Positions 24,337-34,441 of a DNA stretch of 64,000 bases are shown here, piece after piece. The DNA lies in NCBI RefSeq assembly GCF_014268455.2, contig NZ_CP077085.1:4319001-4383000 (forward strand), read 5' to 3'. Under the pieces are notes generated by a model. It did no database searches and was not told the origin of the DNA. It saw nothing but the letters and a program-made list of their open reading frames with translations. Position 1 is the first letter of the stretch. Every line of letters starts with the position of its first letter. The stretch is from Pseudomonas shahriarae (GTDB taxonomy: Bacteria; Pseudomonadota; Gammaproteobacteria; Pseudomonadales; Pseudomonadaceae). The position numbers were made by a program, and so were the translations under genes.

Positions 24337-26742
24337 ATGCACCATCCGTTACCTAAAGGTTTGCGAGTCAAATCTTTGTCCGTAACCCCACTGACAATGC
24401 TGTGCATGCTGATATCCGGCCTGGCGGTTGCCGACCCCCACTCATTCGATATCGCACCGCAACCCCTGGCAGGCGCACTGAACCGCCTGGCCGCTCAAAG
24501 CGGTTTACAGGTGATATTCGATGGCACGTTGGTATTGGGCAAGCACAGCCCTGGGGTCGTCGGTTCCAAAGAACCGGAGGCCGCATTGGCTGAACTGCTG
24601 CAAGGCAGCGGCTTGACCTGGCGGGCTACCGGTGGGAATAGCGTGATGCTGGAGAAAGCCCCTGAATCGAGCGGCCCCCTGCAATTGGGGGCAACGGCAA
24701 TCGTCGGTCAGGAACTGGGCGAAATGACCGAGAACACCGGTTCCTACACCACCGGGGCCATGCAGACTGCCACCAAGCTGCCCTTGACCTTGCGCGAAAC
24801 ACCGCAGTCGGTCAGCGTGGTCACGCGCAAGCGCATGGACGACAAGGCCATGACCAGCATCAGCGATGTCGCCAAAAGTGCGCCGGGGATTTTTCTCAAT
24901 AACTCCGGCGGGGCTGGCCGGCCGACGTTCAGTGCGCGCGGCTTCGACATCGACAACATCATGTACGACGGTTTTCCCACCAGCTTCCTGACCTACCTGC
25001 CCAGCGGAGAAGCCAACCTGGCCATGTATGACCGGGTCGAGATCGTTCGTGGCGCCAGCGGACTGGCCCAGGGCGCGGGCAACCCTGCTGGCGCCATCAA
25101 CCTGGTGCGCAAGCGCCCGACCCATAAATTCCAGGCCACGCTCACCGGCAGTGCCGGCAGTTGGGATGATTACTCCGGCACCCTGGATGTCGGCGGCCCA
25201 CTCAATGAAAACGGCACACTGCGCGCCCGCACCGTGGTCTCGCGGCAAGACGCCAAAAGCTTCCGAGACTCGGTGGAGAGTGATGCCGATCTGTTCTACG
25301 GCGTGGTCGACGCCGACCTGAGCGATGACTCCACCCTGACACTCGGGGCTTACCGGCAGAAGAACCACACCAACTACATTTGGGGCGGATTGCCCATGGC
25401 ACGTGGCGGCGGTCATCTGGGGCTGCCACGCGACACCTTCCTGGGGCATGACTGGGAATACTCGGACAATCGCACCACTGGCTATTTCGCGACCCTGGAG
25501 CAAGGCTTGGCCAACGACTGGAAGCTGCGCCTGGCAGCCATGCAGTCCAAGACCGACACCGACGTGCTGGCCTCTTCGGTGTGGGATTACGATCGCCACT
25601 ATCTATGGACAGAAGCCATGGAGCAGAAGGAGACCGGCTACGACCTGGCACTCAGCGGCCCCTTCCAGGTGCTCGGGCAAGAGCATGACCTGACGGTCGG
25701 CCTCAGTCGGCGCGAGCTGGATTATCGTTCCGGTAAGGCCTGGAGCGCGTTCATCGACACGGGCAGCAATCCCTTCGAGTGGGACCCTCGGGGTCACGCC
25801 AAACCCGATTACGTCAGGGGCGACAACGGCCTGCCAGAGACCACCACTCAAGACAGTTTCTATGCCAGCACCCGCCTGCGTTTGACCGAGCCACTGTCGC
25901 TGATTCTCGGCAGCCGCCTGGACTGGTACGCGTTCGAAGACAGCGCCAACAGTGAAGGCAATTACAAGGTTACGCGTAATCTGACCCGCTACGCCGGCCT
26001 GGTCTACGATCTGGACGCCAATCACTCGGTCTATGTCAGCTACACCGATATCTTCAAGCCCCAGAGCAACAAAGGCCTCGACCGAAAAGTGATCGCACCG
26101 ATAGTGGGCGAGAACTACGAAGTGGGCATCAAGGGCGAATATTTTGATGGCGCGCTGAACGCCAGCATGGCGGTTTTCCAGGTCGATCAGAAGAATCGCG
26201 CCCAGGACCTGCCCGATTTCAAAGGCTGCGGTTCGGGCCCCGCCAGTGAATGCTCTGAGGCTGCCGGCCTGGTGCGCAGCAAGGGCATTGACCTGGAAAT
26301 CCAGGGCGCCCTGACCGACGACTTGCAATTGTCCGCCGGTTACACCTACACCCAGACGAAATACGTCAACGACGCCAACGCCGCCCGCGAGGGCGAGGAC
26401 TTCGACCGCGCTAAACCGCGCCAACTGTTCAAGCTGTCGACAATCTACAGCCTGCCCGGTGAGCTGCAGCGCTGGCGCGTTGGCGGTGATGTCTACCAGC
26501 AGAGCCGCATCCGCACCTCGGGCGGCACCGGCGCCACTGCCTGGAAAAACCAGCAGGGCTCGTACACGGTGGTCGGCCTGGTGGCAGGGTACAAGGCCAG
26601 TGAGCAACTGGACCTGCAACTCAACCTCAACAACCTGTTTGACCGCACCTACTACAGCAGCGTAGCCAATGGCGGCTATACCCCGTACGACATCTACGGC
26701 GCCCCCCGTAATGTGAAACTGACCGCCCGCTACAGCTTCTAA
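24337..26742 (+). CDS. TonB-dependent siderophore receptor with signalling domain
   Basis: 801 residues. After the signal peptide (to 'GLAVA') comes an STN signalling domain (about 32-110: 'FDIAPQPLAGALNRLAAQSGLQVIFD'), then the plug ('LRETPQSVSVVTRKRMDDKAM', 'FSARGFDIDNIMYDGFP', 'VEIVRGASGLAQGAGNPAGAINLVRKRP') and the 22-strand barrel ending 'NVKLTARYSF' with terminal Phe. The STN domain fits the FecI/FecR pair upstream. It belongs to the FpvA/FoxA-like group for ferric siderophores; the ligand cannot be told. The frame is intact. Confidence 0.95.
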   Translation: MHHPLPKGLRVKSLSVTPLTMLCMLISGLAVADPHSFDIAPQPLAGALNRLAAQSGLQVIFDGTLVLGKHSPGVVGSKEPEAALAELLQGSGLTWRATGGNSVMLEKAPESSGPLQLGATAIVGQELGEMTENTGSYTTGAMQTATKLPLTLRETPQSVSVVTRKRMDDKAMTSISDVAKSAPGIFLNNSGGAGRPTFSARGFDIDNIMYDGFPTSFLTYLPSGEANLAMYDRVEIVRGASGLAQGAGNPAGAINLVRKRPTHKFQATLTGSAGSWDDYSGTLDVGGPLNENGTLRARTVVSRQDAKSFRDSVESDADLFYGVVDADLSDDSTLTLGAYRQKNHTNYIWGGLPMARGGGHLGLPRDTFLGHDWEYSDNRTTGYFATLEQGLANDWKLRLAAMQSKTDTDVLASSVWDYDRHYLWTEAMEQKETGYDLALSGPFQVLGQEHDLTVGLSRRELDYRSGKAWSAFIDTGSNPFEWDPRGHAKPDYVRGDNGLPETTTQDSFYASTRLRLTEPLSLILGSRLDWYAFEDSANSEGNYKVTRNLTRYAGLVYDLDANHSVYVSYTDIFKPQSNKGLDRKVIAPIVGENYEVGIKGEYFDGALNASMAVFQVDQKNRAQDLPDFKGCGSGPASECSEAAGLVRSKGIDLEIQGALTDDLQLSAGYTYTQTKYVNDANAAREGEDFDRAKPRQLFKLSTIYSLPGELQRWRVGGDVYQQSRIRTSGGTGATAWKNQQGSYTVVGLVAGYKASEQLDLQLNLNNLFDRTYYSSVANGGYTPYDIYGAPRNVKLTARYSF

Positions 26743-26951
26743 ACAGCCGTTTGTCGCCAGATCCAGGGAAGGATCCGGCCGTGGCCCGGCCGGTATAAAA
26801 ACGCTTGTGACCTCATCCTCCGGTGGGGCATCAATGCCCTGTCTGTATATTCGAGTTCAGGTCGTGAGCCCCACGCCAGCAGCAGCCTGCAGACATGCAG
26901 GTTTTCTTGCCCGAGATTTATCTTGCAACCCTCCCGACAGGACGTCGCCCC

Positions 26952-27575
26952 GTGAAAAAGAAGCATGACCATCCCCTTTTCAAACCCCGTCGCCCCACCG
27001 CTACCCTGACACCGAAAAAGCCCCGGTTCTCCTCCGGCACAGTCCTCTCGCTGGCGGCCGTGGTGATTTCCATTGCCGCCGCGTCGATTTCCTTCTGGCA
27101 GTTGGACCTGATGCGTGAGCACAACCGGCTGTCTGTCAGGCCGTATCTGATGGTCACCCCCCACCTGACCGCAGAAAAAGCAGGCCTGTATCTTTCCAAC
27201 GAAGGTATCGGGCCCGGCATCATCACCTCATTCAAAATCCGGGTGGGTGGTGAACAATTCGACGGTCTGGGTGACAGTCGTTGGCCAGCCGTGTTGAAAA
27301 AAGCCCGGCTAAAACCCGAGTGCTTCTCCAAAGGCTGGCCCACCGAGGGTGCGGCTGTCAGGCCCGGCAATGAGATAGCCATCCTATCGCCGACCAAGAG
27401 CACACAATTTGGGGGCTATTGCCTGTTTCAACTCAGTCTTTTCCTGCAAGAGAATGAAGTGTTTGCCGATATGGAATATGAATCGCTCTACAAGGAGCGC
27501 TTTACCTTTTCGGCCCCTGTGACGATCAATGAAGCGATGGATATAGGCGCCCTGAGCAAACTGCTGTCCGACTAA
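26952..27575 (+). CDS. Single-pass membrane protein of unknown function
   Basis: 207 residues from GTG 26952, favoured because AGGA lies 9 bases upstream and the protein then opens with a very basic cytoplasmic segment ('KKKHDHPLFKPRR'); ATG 26895 would add 19 residues. One helix follows ('SGTVLSLAAVVISIAAASISFWQLDLM'), then an extracytoplasmic domain with beta-rich composition and two Cys ('KPECFSKG', 'GGYCLFQL'). The pattern 'RLSVRPYLMVTPHL' after the helix occurs in many uncharacterised proteins. No link to the neighbours is evident. Confidence 0.65.
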   Translation: MKKKHDHPLFKPRRPTATLTPKKPRFSSGTVLSLAAVVISIAAASISFWQLDLMREHNRLSVRPYLMVTPHLTAEKAGLYLSNEGIGPGIITSFKIRVGGEQFDGLGDSRWPAVLKKARLKPECFSKGWPTEGAAVRPGNEIAILSPTKSTQFGGYCLFQLSLFLQENEVFADMEYESLYKERFTFSAPVTINEAMDIGALSKLLSD

Positions 27576-27716
27576 CAGCACTGTTAGCTGGCCTGTCGAT
27601 GAACACCCGCCAGGGCCTTGCCGACTCGCCACGAAAACCTAGCCGTTTTGCCAGTTACTTAAACGTTTTGTTCAAACTATCGTGTACCCGACCAATTTTT
27701 GATGGCAGGGCCGGAA

Positions 27717-28469
27717 ATGGAATTCATCGAACAGACCCGCCAAGGCTATGCAGCCTTTCGCGGTTACCAGACGTGGTATCGCGTGACCGGCAACCTCAAC
27801 AGCGGCAAGGCCCCACTGATCATCCTCCACGGCGGCCCCGGCGGTACCCATGACTATCTGGACGCCTTCAAGGACGTGGCAGCCAGTGGGCATGCGGTGA
27901 TTCACTATGACCAACTGGGCAATGGCCACTCCACCCACCTGCCCCACCAGCCCGCAGATTTCTGGACGCTTGAGCTGTTTCTCGAAGAGCTGGACAACCT
28001 GCTCGACCATCTGCACATCCACAACCATTACGCGATTCTCGGGCACGCCTGGGGCGGCAGACTCGGCAGTGAACACGCGATTCGCCAACCCCGGGGCCTG
28101 TGCGCCTTTATCGCTGCCAACCTGGCGGCCGGCTTCGATGACCAGCCCCTGTGCCGGATCAACCCGTGGCCCGAAGAAGTGGCACGCACCTTCGCGCAGA
28201 TGGCGGCCGACCCTACGGTGTACAACGCCTTGCATGGCCCCCTCGACATTGGCCGGTTGTCGCAGATCAAGGTGCCGACCCTGGTGATTTCCGGGCGCCA
28301 CGACCAGGCCGCTTCCCTGGAATTCAAAGCGTTCCTCGATGAAATCGGCGATGTGCGCGGAGCGCTGTTTGAAGACTCCAGCCATATGCCCCATGTGGAG
28401 GAGCGTCAGCCGTGCATGGGCACAGTGGTGAAGTTTTTGGATGAGGTGTGCTCGCCAACGGTCTTCTAA
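27717..28469 (+). CDS. Proline-iminopeptidase-like hydrolase, probably inactive
   Basis: 250 residues from ATG 27717 (AGGG 5 bases upstream). An alpha/beta-hydrolase of the proline iminopeptidase family: oxyanion motif 'LHGGPGG', '[10 protein letters not shown]', acid in 'VISGRHDQA', His in '[11 protein letters not shown]'. Two faults stand out. The nucleophile elbow is 'GHAWGG', where the family has G-x-S-W-G-G, so the catalytic Ser is Ala. And the family is about 290-310 residues; the cap segment between '[10 protein letters not shown]' and 'DPWPEEVAR'-like 'NPWPEEVAR', and part of the 'HGP..' region, are shortened. It may be a degenerating gene or a non-catalytic binding protein. Confidence 0.75.
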   Translation: MEFIEQTRQGYAAFRGYQTWYRVTGNLNSGKAPLIILHGGPGGTHDYLDAFKDVAASGHAVIHYDQLGNGHSTHLPHQPADFWTLELFLEELDNLLDHLHIHNHYAILGHAWGGRLGSEHAIRQPRGLCAFIAANLAAGFDDQPLCRINPWPEEVARTFAQMAADPTVYNALHGPLDIGRLSQIKVPTLVISGRHDQAASLEFKAFLDEIGDVRGALFEDSSHMPHVEERQPCMGTVVKFLDEVCSPTVF

Positions 28470-28484
28470 ACACCACAAATCCAA

Positions 28485-28573
28485 TGTGGGAGCGGGCTTG
28501 CCCGCGATGGCGGAGTGTCAGTCAAATAGTGATCAACTGACCCACCGCTATCGCGGGCAAGCCCGCTCCCACA
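28485..28573. repeat. Inverted REP doublet
   Basis: TGTGGGAGCGGGCTTGCCCG and its inverse copy face each other across about 35 bases. A typical Pseudomonas REP pair, spread by RayT-type transposases; it may also end or protect transcripts of the convergent genes on both sides. Confidence 0.9.
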
Positions 28574-28603
28574 CAAGCTCGCCACATTCAGTTTTTTGTG
28601 GCG

Positions 28604-30115
28604 TTACACCTCGCTGGTTTCAGCCCGCCCCGCCACCGTCGCTTTCTGCGGTGATGCATCCACCACCGGGATCTCCTTGCCCTCGGCATCAAATAATTTG
28701 CCCTTGCTGAAATAATCCCCGTCCCGCAGTGCCGCCACATCCTGGAAGCACAGGCTGCGCTCGGTGCCGGCGACGAACACCGATTGCTGGTCCGAGTTGC
28801 CGGCTGTGAAGTGGTTGAACGCCAGGTTCAACAGGATCGCCATGATCGCCGAGGAGCTGATCCCCGAGTGGAAGATGGTCGCAAACCAGCTGGGGAACTG
28901 ATCGTAGAAGCTCGGCGCAGCGATGGGGATCATGCCGAAACCGATGGAGGTGGCAACAATGATCAGGTTCATGTTGTTACGGTAATCGACCTTGGACAGC
29001 GTGCGGATCCCACTGGCCGCCACGGTGCCGAACAATACGATCCCGGCGCCGCCCAGCACCGAAGTGGGCACTGCCGCAATCACTCGGCCCATAAAGGGCA
29101 GCAGGCCAAGGATCACCAGGAACAGACCACCCGTGGCCACCACATAGCGGCTCTTGACCCCGGTCACCGCCACCAGGCCGACGTTCTGCGCGAAGGCGCT
29201 TTGGGTGAACGAACCGAAGATCGGCGCAAACATGCTCGACAGCATGTCGGCACGCAGGCCGTTGCCCAGGCGTTTGGAGTCAACCTTGGTGTCGATGATC
29301 TCGCCCACCGCCAGAATATCCGCCGAGGTTTCCACCAGGGTCACCATGACCACGATGCACATGGACAGGATCGCGGCTACATGGAAGGTCGGCATGCCGA
29401 AGTGGAACGGCGTGGGGAAGCCGATCATCGGGCCCTGGGTCACGGTGGAGAAGTCCGCCATGCCGAGGAATACCGCGATCAATGTGCCAAACACCATCGC
29501 CAGCAGGATCGACAGGCGCGAGATGGTGGCGCTGCCCACCTTGCTCAACACCAGCACCAGCACCAGGGTGATGGCCGCCAGCCCGATGTTCGGCATGCTG
29601 CCAAAGTCAGCGGCGCGGCTGTTACCGCCCATGGCCCAACGGGCGGCGACCGGCATCAGCGTCAGGCCGATGGTGGTAATCACGATTCCGGTCACCAACG
29701 GCGGGAAGAACTTGATAATTCGCGAGAATATCGGGGTGATCAGCAACCCGATCAGCGACGCGGCCATCACCGCGCCCAGGATCGCCGGCACACCGCCCGC
29801 GCCGTCGCTGCCGACAATCGCCACCATGGTCGCCACACCGGCAAACGACACCCCTTGCACCAAGGGCAACTGACAGCCAAAAAACGGCAGGCCCAGGGTT
29901 TGCAACAGCGTAGCCAGGCCACCGGCAAACAGCGACGCGGCGATCAACAGGCCAATGTCGGCGGGGGATAACCCGGCTGCCTGGCCGACGATCAACGGCA
30001 CGGCCACGATGCCGCCATACATGGTCAGTACATGCTGCAGGCCGTAAGCCATGTTGGCAGCGACGCCAAGATTCTCATCTTCTGGCCGTTGCGGTGACGC
30101 CTTCGGGATAGTCAT
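28604..30115 (-). CDS. Nucleobase:cation symporter-2 (xanthine/uracil permease family)
   Basis: 503 residues with about 14 membrane segments. NCS2 signatures: 'YGLQHVLTMYGGIVAVPLIVG' at the N-terminus, 'GCQLPLVQGVSFA', the substrate-site 'VETSADILAVGE' and 'TQSAFAQNVGLVAVTGVKSRYV' (family motif QNxGxxxxTxxxSR). The latter motifs are closer to the purine (xanthine/urate) branch than to UraA. A cytoplasmic tail closes the protein. Divergent from a LysR gene (172 bases between starts, with two TGTATRCAAT sites), so probably regulated by it; the purine nucleoside genes next door support the substrate class. Confidence 0.9.
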   Translation of the reverse strand: MTIPKASPQRPEDENLGVAANMAYGLQHVLTMYGGIVAVPLIVGQAAGLSPADIGLLIAASLFAGGLATLLQTLGLPFFGCQLPLVQGVSFAGVATMVAIVGSDGAGGVPAILGAVMAASLIGLLITPIFSRIIKFFPPLVTGIVITTIGLTLMPVAARWAMGGNSRAADFGSMPNIGLAAITLVLVLVLSKVGSATISRLSILLAMVFGTLIAVFLGMADFSTVTQGPMIGFPTPFHFGMPTFHVAAILSMCIVVMVTLVETSADILAVGEIIDTKVDSKRLGNGLRADMLSSMFAPIFGSFTQSAFAQNVGLVAVTGVKSRYVVATGGLFLVILGLLPFMGRVIAAVPTSVLGGAGIVLFGTVAASGIRTLSKVDYRNNMNLIIVATSIGFGMIPIAAPSFYDQFPSWFATIFHSGISSSAIMAILLNLAFNHFTAGNSDQQSVFVAGTERSLCFQDVAALRDGDYFSKGKLFDAEGKEIPVVDASPQKATVAGRAETSEV

Positions 30116-30149
30116 GGTGAGGGGATCTCTGTTTTTGTTGTGCGCTCAC

Positions 30150-30193
30150 TGTATGCAATAGAAAGATTGGATGTCCATAGAGTTGTATACAAT
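30150..30193. promoter_or_regulatory. Two operator-like repeats in the permease/LysR divergent region
   Basis: TGTATGCAAT (30150-30159) and TGTATACAAT (30184-30193) are direct copies 34 bases apart, each near-palindromic around TGTATACA. They lie upstream of the permease start and of the LysR start, in the place for regulator binding. Confidence 0.4.
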
Positions 30194-30287
30194 CATTTCC
30201 ACAAGATACCTGCTATCGACGTTACAAAAATCCATTCAGCCGCCCTGCCCAAAGGCCTCAAGCCGTGCCCACAAGGACCTGAAAAAA

Positions 30288-31238
30288 ATGCTCAACCGCA
30301 CGCTGCGTATCCACTCTGCGGCCATTTGCTACTTCGATATGGTCCGCCGCTGCCATTCGATCCGCGAAGCCGCGCGCCGGCTGAACGTGGCCTCGTCGGC
30401 AGTGAACCGGCAGATTCTCAAACTCGAAGACGAAGTCGGCGCGGCCCTGTTCGAGCGCCTGCCCGGTGGGCTGCGCCTGACTGCGGCCGGGGAAATCCTG
30501 ACCCGCCATGTGACCCTGGTGTTGCAGGATGTGGAACGGGTGCGCGGCGAACTGGAAGGCCTGAACCAGGTACAGACCGGGCATGTAGAGATCGCCACGG
30601 TGGAAGGCGCGACAGTGGAGTTGCTGCCCGCCGTGCTCAAACGCATGCGCCAGCGCTACCCGGCGGTGACCATCGGTGTGACCGTGCAGGGCTCACAATC
30701 CATTCCGGCGGCGGTGATCAATGGCCAGGCAGACCTGGGGCTGGCCTTCGCCCTGCCGCGCAGCGCGGAAACCACGCAACTGTGTGTCGGCCATTTCCGC
30801 CTCGGGGCATTGGTAGCGCCGGGGCATCCACTGGCTTCCCATGCCAGCGTCAGCTACAGCCTGTGCGCCGAGCACGGGGTGATCCAGGCCAACAGCGAGC
30901 TGTCGATCCATCACCTGATCGCCCCGCTGCACAAGCGCTCGTCGGCCGCGCACAAGCCCTTGCTGCAAAGCAATTCCATGGAACTGGCGCGGCAGTTGGC
31001 GCGCCAGCAGTTGGGGGTGGCGTTCCAGACGCGCATCGGGATCGAGGCCGATTTGGCCAGGGGTGAGTTGCTGCACATTCCCTTGAGCGACCAGGGCGGG
31101 ATGTTCAGCGACCTGGGGCTGTATGCGCGCAAAGGTCGGGATTTGCCCACGGCGGTCGAGTCGATGGCCCACCTGATCAGCGAGGAAATTGCTTTGCGTG
31201 AACGCGAAGAATTGCCCTGTACACCGCGTATTTCCTGA
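30288..31238 (+). CDS. LysR-family regulator, probably of the nucleobase permease
   Basis: 316 residues from ATG 30288 (AAGGA 10 bases upstream; longer frames lack a ribosome site). N-terminal winged helix-turn-helix ('SIREAARRLNVASSAVNRQILKLEDEVGAALFERLPGGLRLTAAGE') and a periplasmic-binding-type effector domain. It faces the permease gene, so the default reading is control of that gene in response to a purine; this is inference from layout. Confidence 0.9.
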   Translation: MLNRTLRIHSAAICYFDMVRRCHSIREAARRLNVASSAVNRQILKLEDEVGAALFERLPGGLRLTAAGEILTRHVTLVLQDVERVRGELEGLNQVQTGHVEIATVEGATVELLPAVLKRMRQRYPAVTIGVTVQGSQSIPAAVINGQADLGLAFALPRSAETTQLCVGHFRLGALVAPGHPLASHASVSYSLCAEHGVIQANSELSIHHLIAPLHKRSSAAHKPLLQSNSMELARQLARQQLGVAFQTRIGIEADLARGELLHIPLSDQGGMFSDLGLYARKGRDLPTAVESMAHLISEEIALREREELPCTPRIS

Positions 31239-31381
31239 CCTGCAGGCCAGCTTCAGTGCTGCCGATTCGGCAGCAGCCCAGTCGATATTCTGTTCTTTGA
31301 GCATCACGGCGGTTGTGTCGATACTGCGCCCGGCGGCCCCTGCACGGCTGCCACGAGCCAAACGCCAAAGGAACTAAAACA

Positions 31382-32215
31382 ATGAAAAAGGCACTGCACG
31401 GCGCAACCGTATTACTCACACTCCTCGGCGGCGGGGAGGCTGTCGCGGTGGAATGGATGAACAACAGCGTAGGATTTCGCTACGGACAACAGTTCACCAA
31501 TCCGAACAACCCCGACGAATTCAGCAAGCGCATCTACAGCTTCACCCATGCCAGTGGTTACCAGTACGGCAGCAACTTCCTCAACCTCGACGTCTTCCTG
31601 TCCGACAGCCGTGACCCGCGCAAGGGCACCGATCACGGCGGCAGCGAGGTGTATGCGGTCTACCGCCATCAGCTGTATGCGTCACGGGCCTTCGACAGGC
31701 CGCTGGGCACCGGGCTGATCAAGGATTACGCGCTGACCCTGGGGTTCGATGCCAACCGCAACAACAACCTGGCATCCGCGAAAAAACGCGCCCTGGTGCT
31801 CGGGCCGACCGTGAAGTTCAATACGGTCGGGGTGCTGGACCTGAGCCTGATGTACTACAAGGAAAACAACCATTCCGGCATCCCCGGTGCGAAGGATCCG
31901 AACCACACCTTCGACGACACCTACATGCTCAACCTGACCTGGATGCGCCCATTCGAACTCGGCAACCATGGCGCGAAGTTCCAGGGCTTTATCAACCATG
32001 TCGGTGACAAAGGCCATGACTACAACAGTCGCGACACCGCCGCAGAAACCCTGATGCGCACCGCGCTGATGGTCGCGGTACGGCCGGGCAAAAGCGTCAA
32101 GCCCAACCTGTACCTGGGGGTAGGCTACGAATACTGGCATAACAAGTTCGGGGTCGATGGCGGCCGTGGCAGCCGCACCTCGACACCGACATTGAATATG
32201 GAAGTGACCTTCTAG
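31382..32215 (+). CDS. Outer membrane channel of the Tsx/OmpK nucleoside family
   Basis: 277 residues from ATG 31382 (AAAGGAA upstream). Signal peptide to about 'GEAVA'; the mature protein is a 12-strand-like barrel with 'VEWMNNSVGFRYGQQFTNPNN', 'GSNFLNLDVFLSDSRDP', aromatic strand ends and terminal Phe ('LNMEVTF') for BAM insertion. This is the pattern of Tsx/OmpK-type nucleoside channels. Placed between the nucleobase permease/LysR pair and punC/punR, so it likely brings purine nucleosides across the outer membrane. Confidence 0.87.
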   Translation: MKKALHGATVLLTLLGGGEAVAVEWMNNSVGFRYGQQFTNPNNPDEFSKRIYSFTHASGYQYGSNFLNLDVFLSDSRDPRKGTDHGGSEVYAVYRHQLYASRAFDRPLGTGLIKDYALTLGFDANRNNNLASAKKRALVLGPTVKFNTVGVLDLSLMYYKENNHSGIPGAKDPNHTFDDTYMLNLTWMRPFELGNHGAKFQGFINHVGDKGHDYNSRDTAAETLMRTALMVAVRPGKSVKPNLYLGVGYEYWHNKFGVDGGRGSRTSTPTLNMEVTF

Positions 32216-32216
32216 G

Positions 32217-33401
32217 CTAGGCCGGCGCCATCTGCGACTCATCCGCCTTGGTCCGCGCCAGCCAGTAACCCAGCACCGCCAGCGGCGCGGTCGCCAGCAT
32301 CACGATCACCGTGACCAGCAACGGCTGCTCCAGCAAGGATGACACCAGCAGGCTGGCGACAAAGCACAAGCCCAGTTGCAGGGTGTTTTGCAGGGCGGCG
32401 GCCTTGCCGGAGTTTTCCGAAAACGGCATCAGCGCATTCGCCACCACAATCGGATAGCTGGCGCCGTTGACCAGGGCCATCAGGCAGAACGGAATCAGCA
32501 AGGTGGTCAACGTCGGCACCGTCAAGGTCGCGACCAGATACAACGCCACCATGCTCACGCAATAGGCCACCAGCAACCACGGCAACAGGAGTTTGCCCTG
32601 GAACCGTTGCAGGGCACTGCGGCAGCTGTAGCCGCCGACCAGAAACGCCAGGGTCGGCAGCACATAACTCAGGCCGATGTCATTGGGGCTGTAGCCCATG
32701 CCACCGAGAATAAACGGCGAGGCGGTGAGCCAGGCGAAGAAGCTGGCGGAGCACGCGGCGAAGATCATCACATTGCCGGTAAACACCCGCGACTTGAACA
32801 ATTGCCCGTAACCCAGCCGCGACTGTTCGCCATCAGTGGCCAGGCGCTTGGGCATCGGTTTGAGGAACAGAGTCGGCAACAGCAGTAACAGCGAGACGAC
32901 CAGCAACACGGCAAAGATCGCCTGCCAGCCCCAGTGATTCAACACCACCGCCCCCAACAACGGTGCCAGAGCCGGTGACAGGGACATTAGCGGCATGATA
33001 CTGGCAAACACTCGGTGCGCCTTGTCGGCCGGGTACCGGTCAATCACCAGCGCCTGCCAACTGACTGCGGCGCTGCACACCCCAATCGACTGTACAAAAC
33101 GCAACGCCAGCAGTTGCGGCGCGGTCTCGACCCAAAACATCCCCAGGCAGCCGAGCACAAACAGGCTCAGGCCGGCCAGCAGGATCGGCTTGCGCCCCAG
33201 GCGGTCCGACAGCGGCCCCCAGAGCAGTTGCCCCACGGCAAAACCGGCGAGGAAGATACTCAAGCTGGCCCCCACCGCACCGGGGGAAATTTGCAGGTGT
33301 TCGCCCATGGCGCCGAACGCGGGCAAGTACATATCCATGGCCAGATAGCCGAGCATGCTCAGCCCCGCCAGGTACCAGGTAAAACCAAAAGAGTTTTTCA
33401 T
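32217..33401 (-). CDS. punC: PunC-like purine nucleoside MFS transporter (Bcr/CflA group)
   Basis: 394 residues from ATG 33401 (AAGG upstream). Twelve-helix MFS protein; the stretches '[21 protein letters not shown]', '[15 protein letters not shown]', '[19 protein letters not shown]' and '[16 protein letters not shown]' follow E. coli PunC (YdhC) closely, from memory of that sequence. PunC imports purine nucleosides such as adenosine. It is divergent from the punR gene, the same layout as in E. coli, and convergent with the Tsx-like channel gene (1 base between the ends). Confidence 0.9.
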   Translation of the reverse strand: MKNSFGFTWYLAGLSMLGYLAMDMYLPAFGAMGEHLQISPGAVGASLSIFLAGFAVGQLLWGPLSDRLGRKPILLAGLSLFVLGCLGMFWVETAPQLLALRFVQSIGVCSAAVSWQALVIDRYPADKAHRVFASIMPLMSLSPALAPLLGAVVLNHWGWQAIFAVLLVVSLLLLLPTLFLKPMPKRLATDGEQSRLGYGQLFKSRVFTGNVMIFAACSASFFAWLTASPFILGGMGYSPNDIGLSYVLPTLAFLVGGYSCRSALQRFQGKLLLPWLLVAYCVSMVALYLVATLTVPTLTTLLIPFCLMALVNGASYPIVVANALMPFSENSGKAAALQNTLQLGLCFVASLLVSSLLEQPLLVTVIVMLATAPLAVLGYWLARTKADESQMAPA

Positions 33402-33523
33402 TGAAGCCTTGTAAGTACTGCCATCAAACAATTTGCTGACTGGCACCTATTATGAAGCTGGCAGTTGCCCTGTGAAGCGATAATAATTGGACGCTCTTAT
33501 CAATATTTTTGAAGGCAACCCCC

Positions 33524-34441
33524 ATGTGGTCCGAATACTCCCTGGATGTGGTGGATGCCGTGGCCCGTCACGGTAGCTTCAGCGCTGCCGCCCAGGAACT
33601 GCACCGCGTACCCTCGGCCATCAGCTACACCGTGCGGCAAATCGAGGAATGGCTGGCAGTGCCGCTGTTTATCCGCCGCCACCGCGATGTAGAACTGACT
33701 CCCGCCGGTCGCCTGTTTATCGACGAAGCCCGTGGCGTGATGAAAACCATGCTCGGTACCCGCCGGCTGTGCCAGCAGGTGGCCAATGGCTGGAGCGGCC
33801 AGCTGAAGGTGGCGGTGGACTCCATCGTCAAACAGCAGCGTTGCCGGCAACTGGTGCTGGACTTCTATCGCCAGTTCCCGGAAGTGGAGCTGCTGCTGGA
33901 GTACGAGGTGTACAACGGGGTGTGGGACGCCCTGGCGGACGAGCGCACCGATATCGTGATCGGCGCCACCAGCGCGGTGCCGGTGGCCAGCCACTTCACG
34001 TTTCGCGATATGGGGCTATTGAACTGGCTGTGCGTGGTCAGCGCCCGGCATCCGCTGGCCCAGCTCGACGGTTTGCTCAGTGACGATCAACTGCGACCCT
34101 TTGCGTCGCTGTGCATGACCGACACTTCGCGCAACCTGCCCAAGCGCGACACCTGGACCCTGGATAACCAGCGGCGCCTGGTGGTCCCCAACTGGGCATC
34201 GGCCATGGATTGCCTGCAGGACGGGTTGTGCGTCGGCATGGTGCCGGCGCACCTGGTGCAGCCATTGATCGACAGCGGTGAACTGGCGGCCCTGCAACTG
34301 TCCCGGCCCTTCCCGGCCAGCCCATCCTGCGTGGCCTGGGCGCAGAACAAACTGTCACCCGCCATGGCCTGGCTCCTGGACTACCTGGGGGATAGCCAGA
34401 CGCTGAACCAGGAGTGGCTGAACGGACCCGCTTCACAGTAA
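33524..34441 (+). CDS. punR: PunR-like LysR activator
   Basis: 305 residues from ATG 33524 (GAAGG 8 bases upstream). It opens '[20 protein letters not shown]', with '[21 protein letters not shown]' in the DNA-recognition helix region, close to E. coli PunR (YdhB). PunR senses adenosine and activates punC. Faces punC across 122 bases. The stop overlaps the end of the convergent aminotransferase gene by 9 bases. Confidence 0.92.
   Translation: MWSEYSLDVVDAVARHGSFSAAAQELHRVPSAISYTVRQIEEWLAVPLFIRRHRDVELTPAGRLFIDEARGVMKTMLGTRRLCQQVANGWSGQLKVAVDSIVKQQRCRQLVLDFYRQFPEVELLLEYEVYNGVWDALADERTDIVIGATSAVPVASHFTFRDMGLLNWLCVVSARHPLAQLDGLLSDDQLRPFASLCMTDTSRNLPKRDTWTLDNQRRLVVPNWASAMDCLQDGLCVGMVPAHLVQPLIDSGELAALQLSRPFPASPSCVAWAQNKLSPAMAWLLDYLGDSQTLNQEWLNGPASQ

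Noticed and set aside
28784..29971. 395-codon open frame opposite the nucleobase permease gene
   Set aside because: Rich in His, Gln, Arg and Gly with no domain; it mirrors the GC-rich codons of the permease gene, which has clear family motifs.
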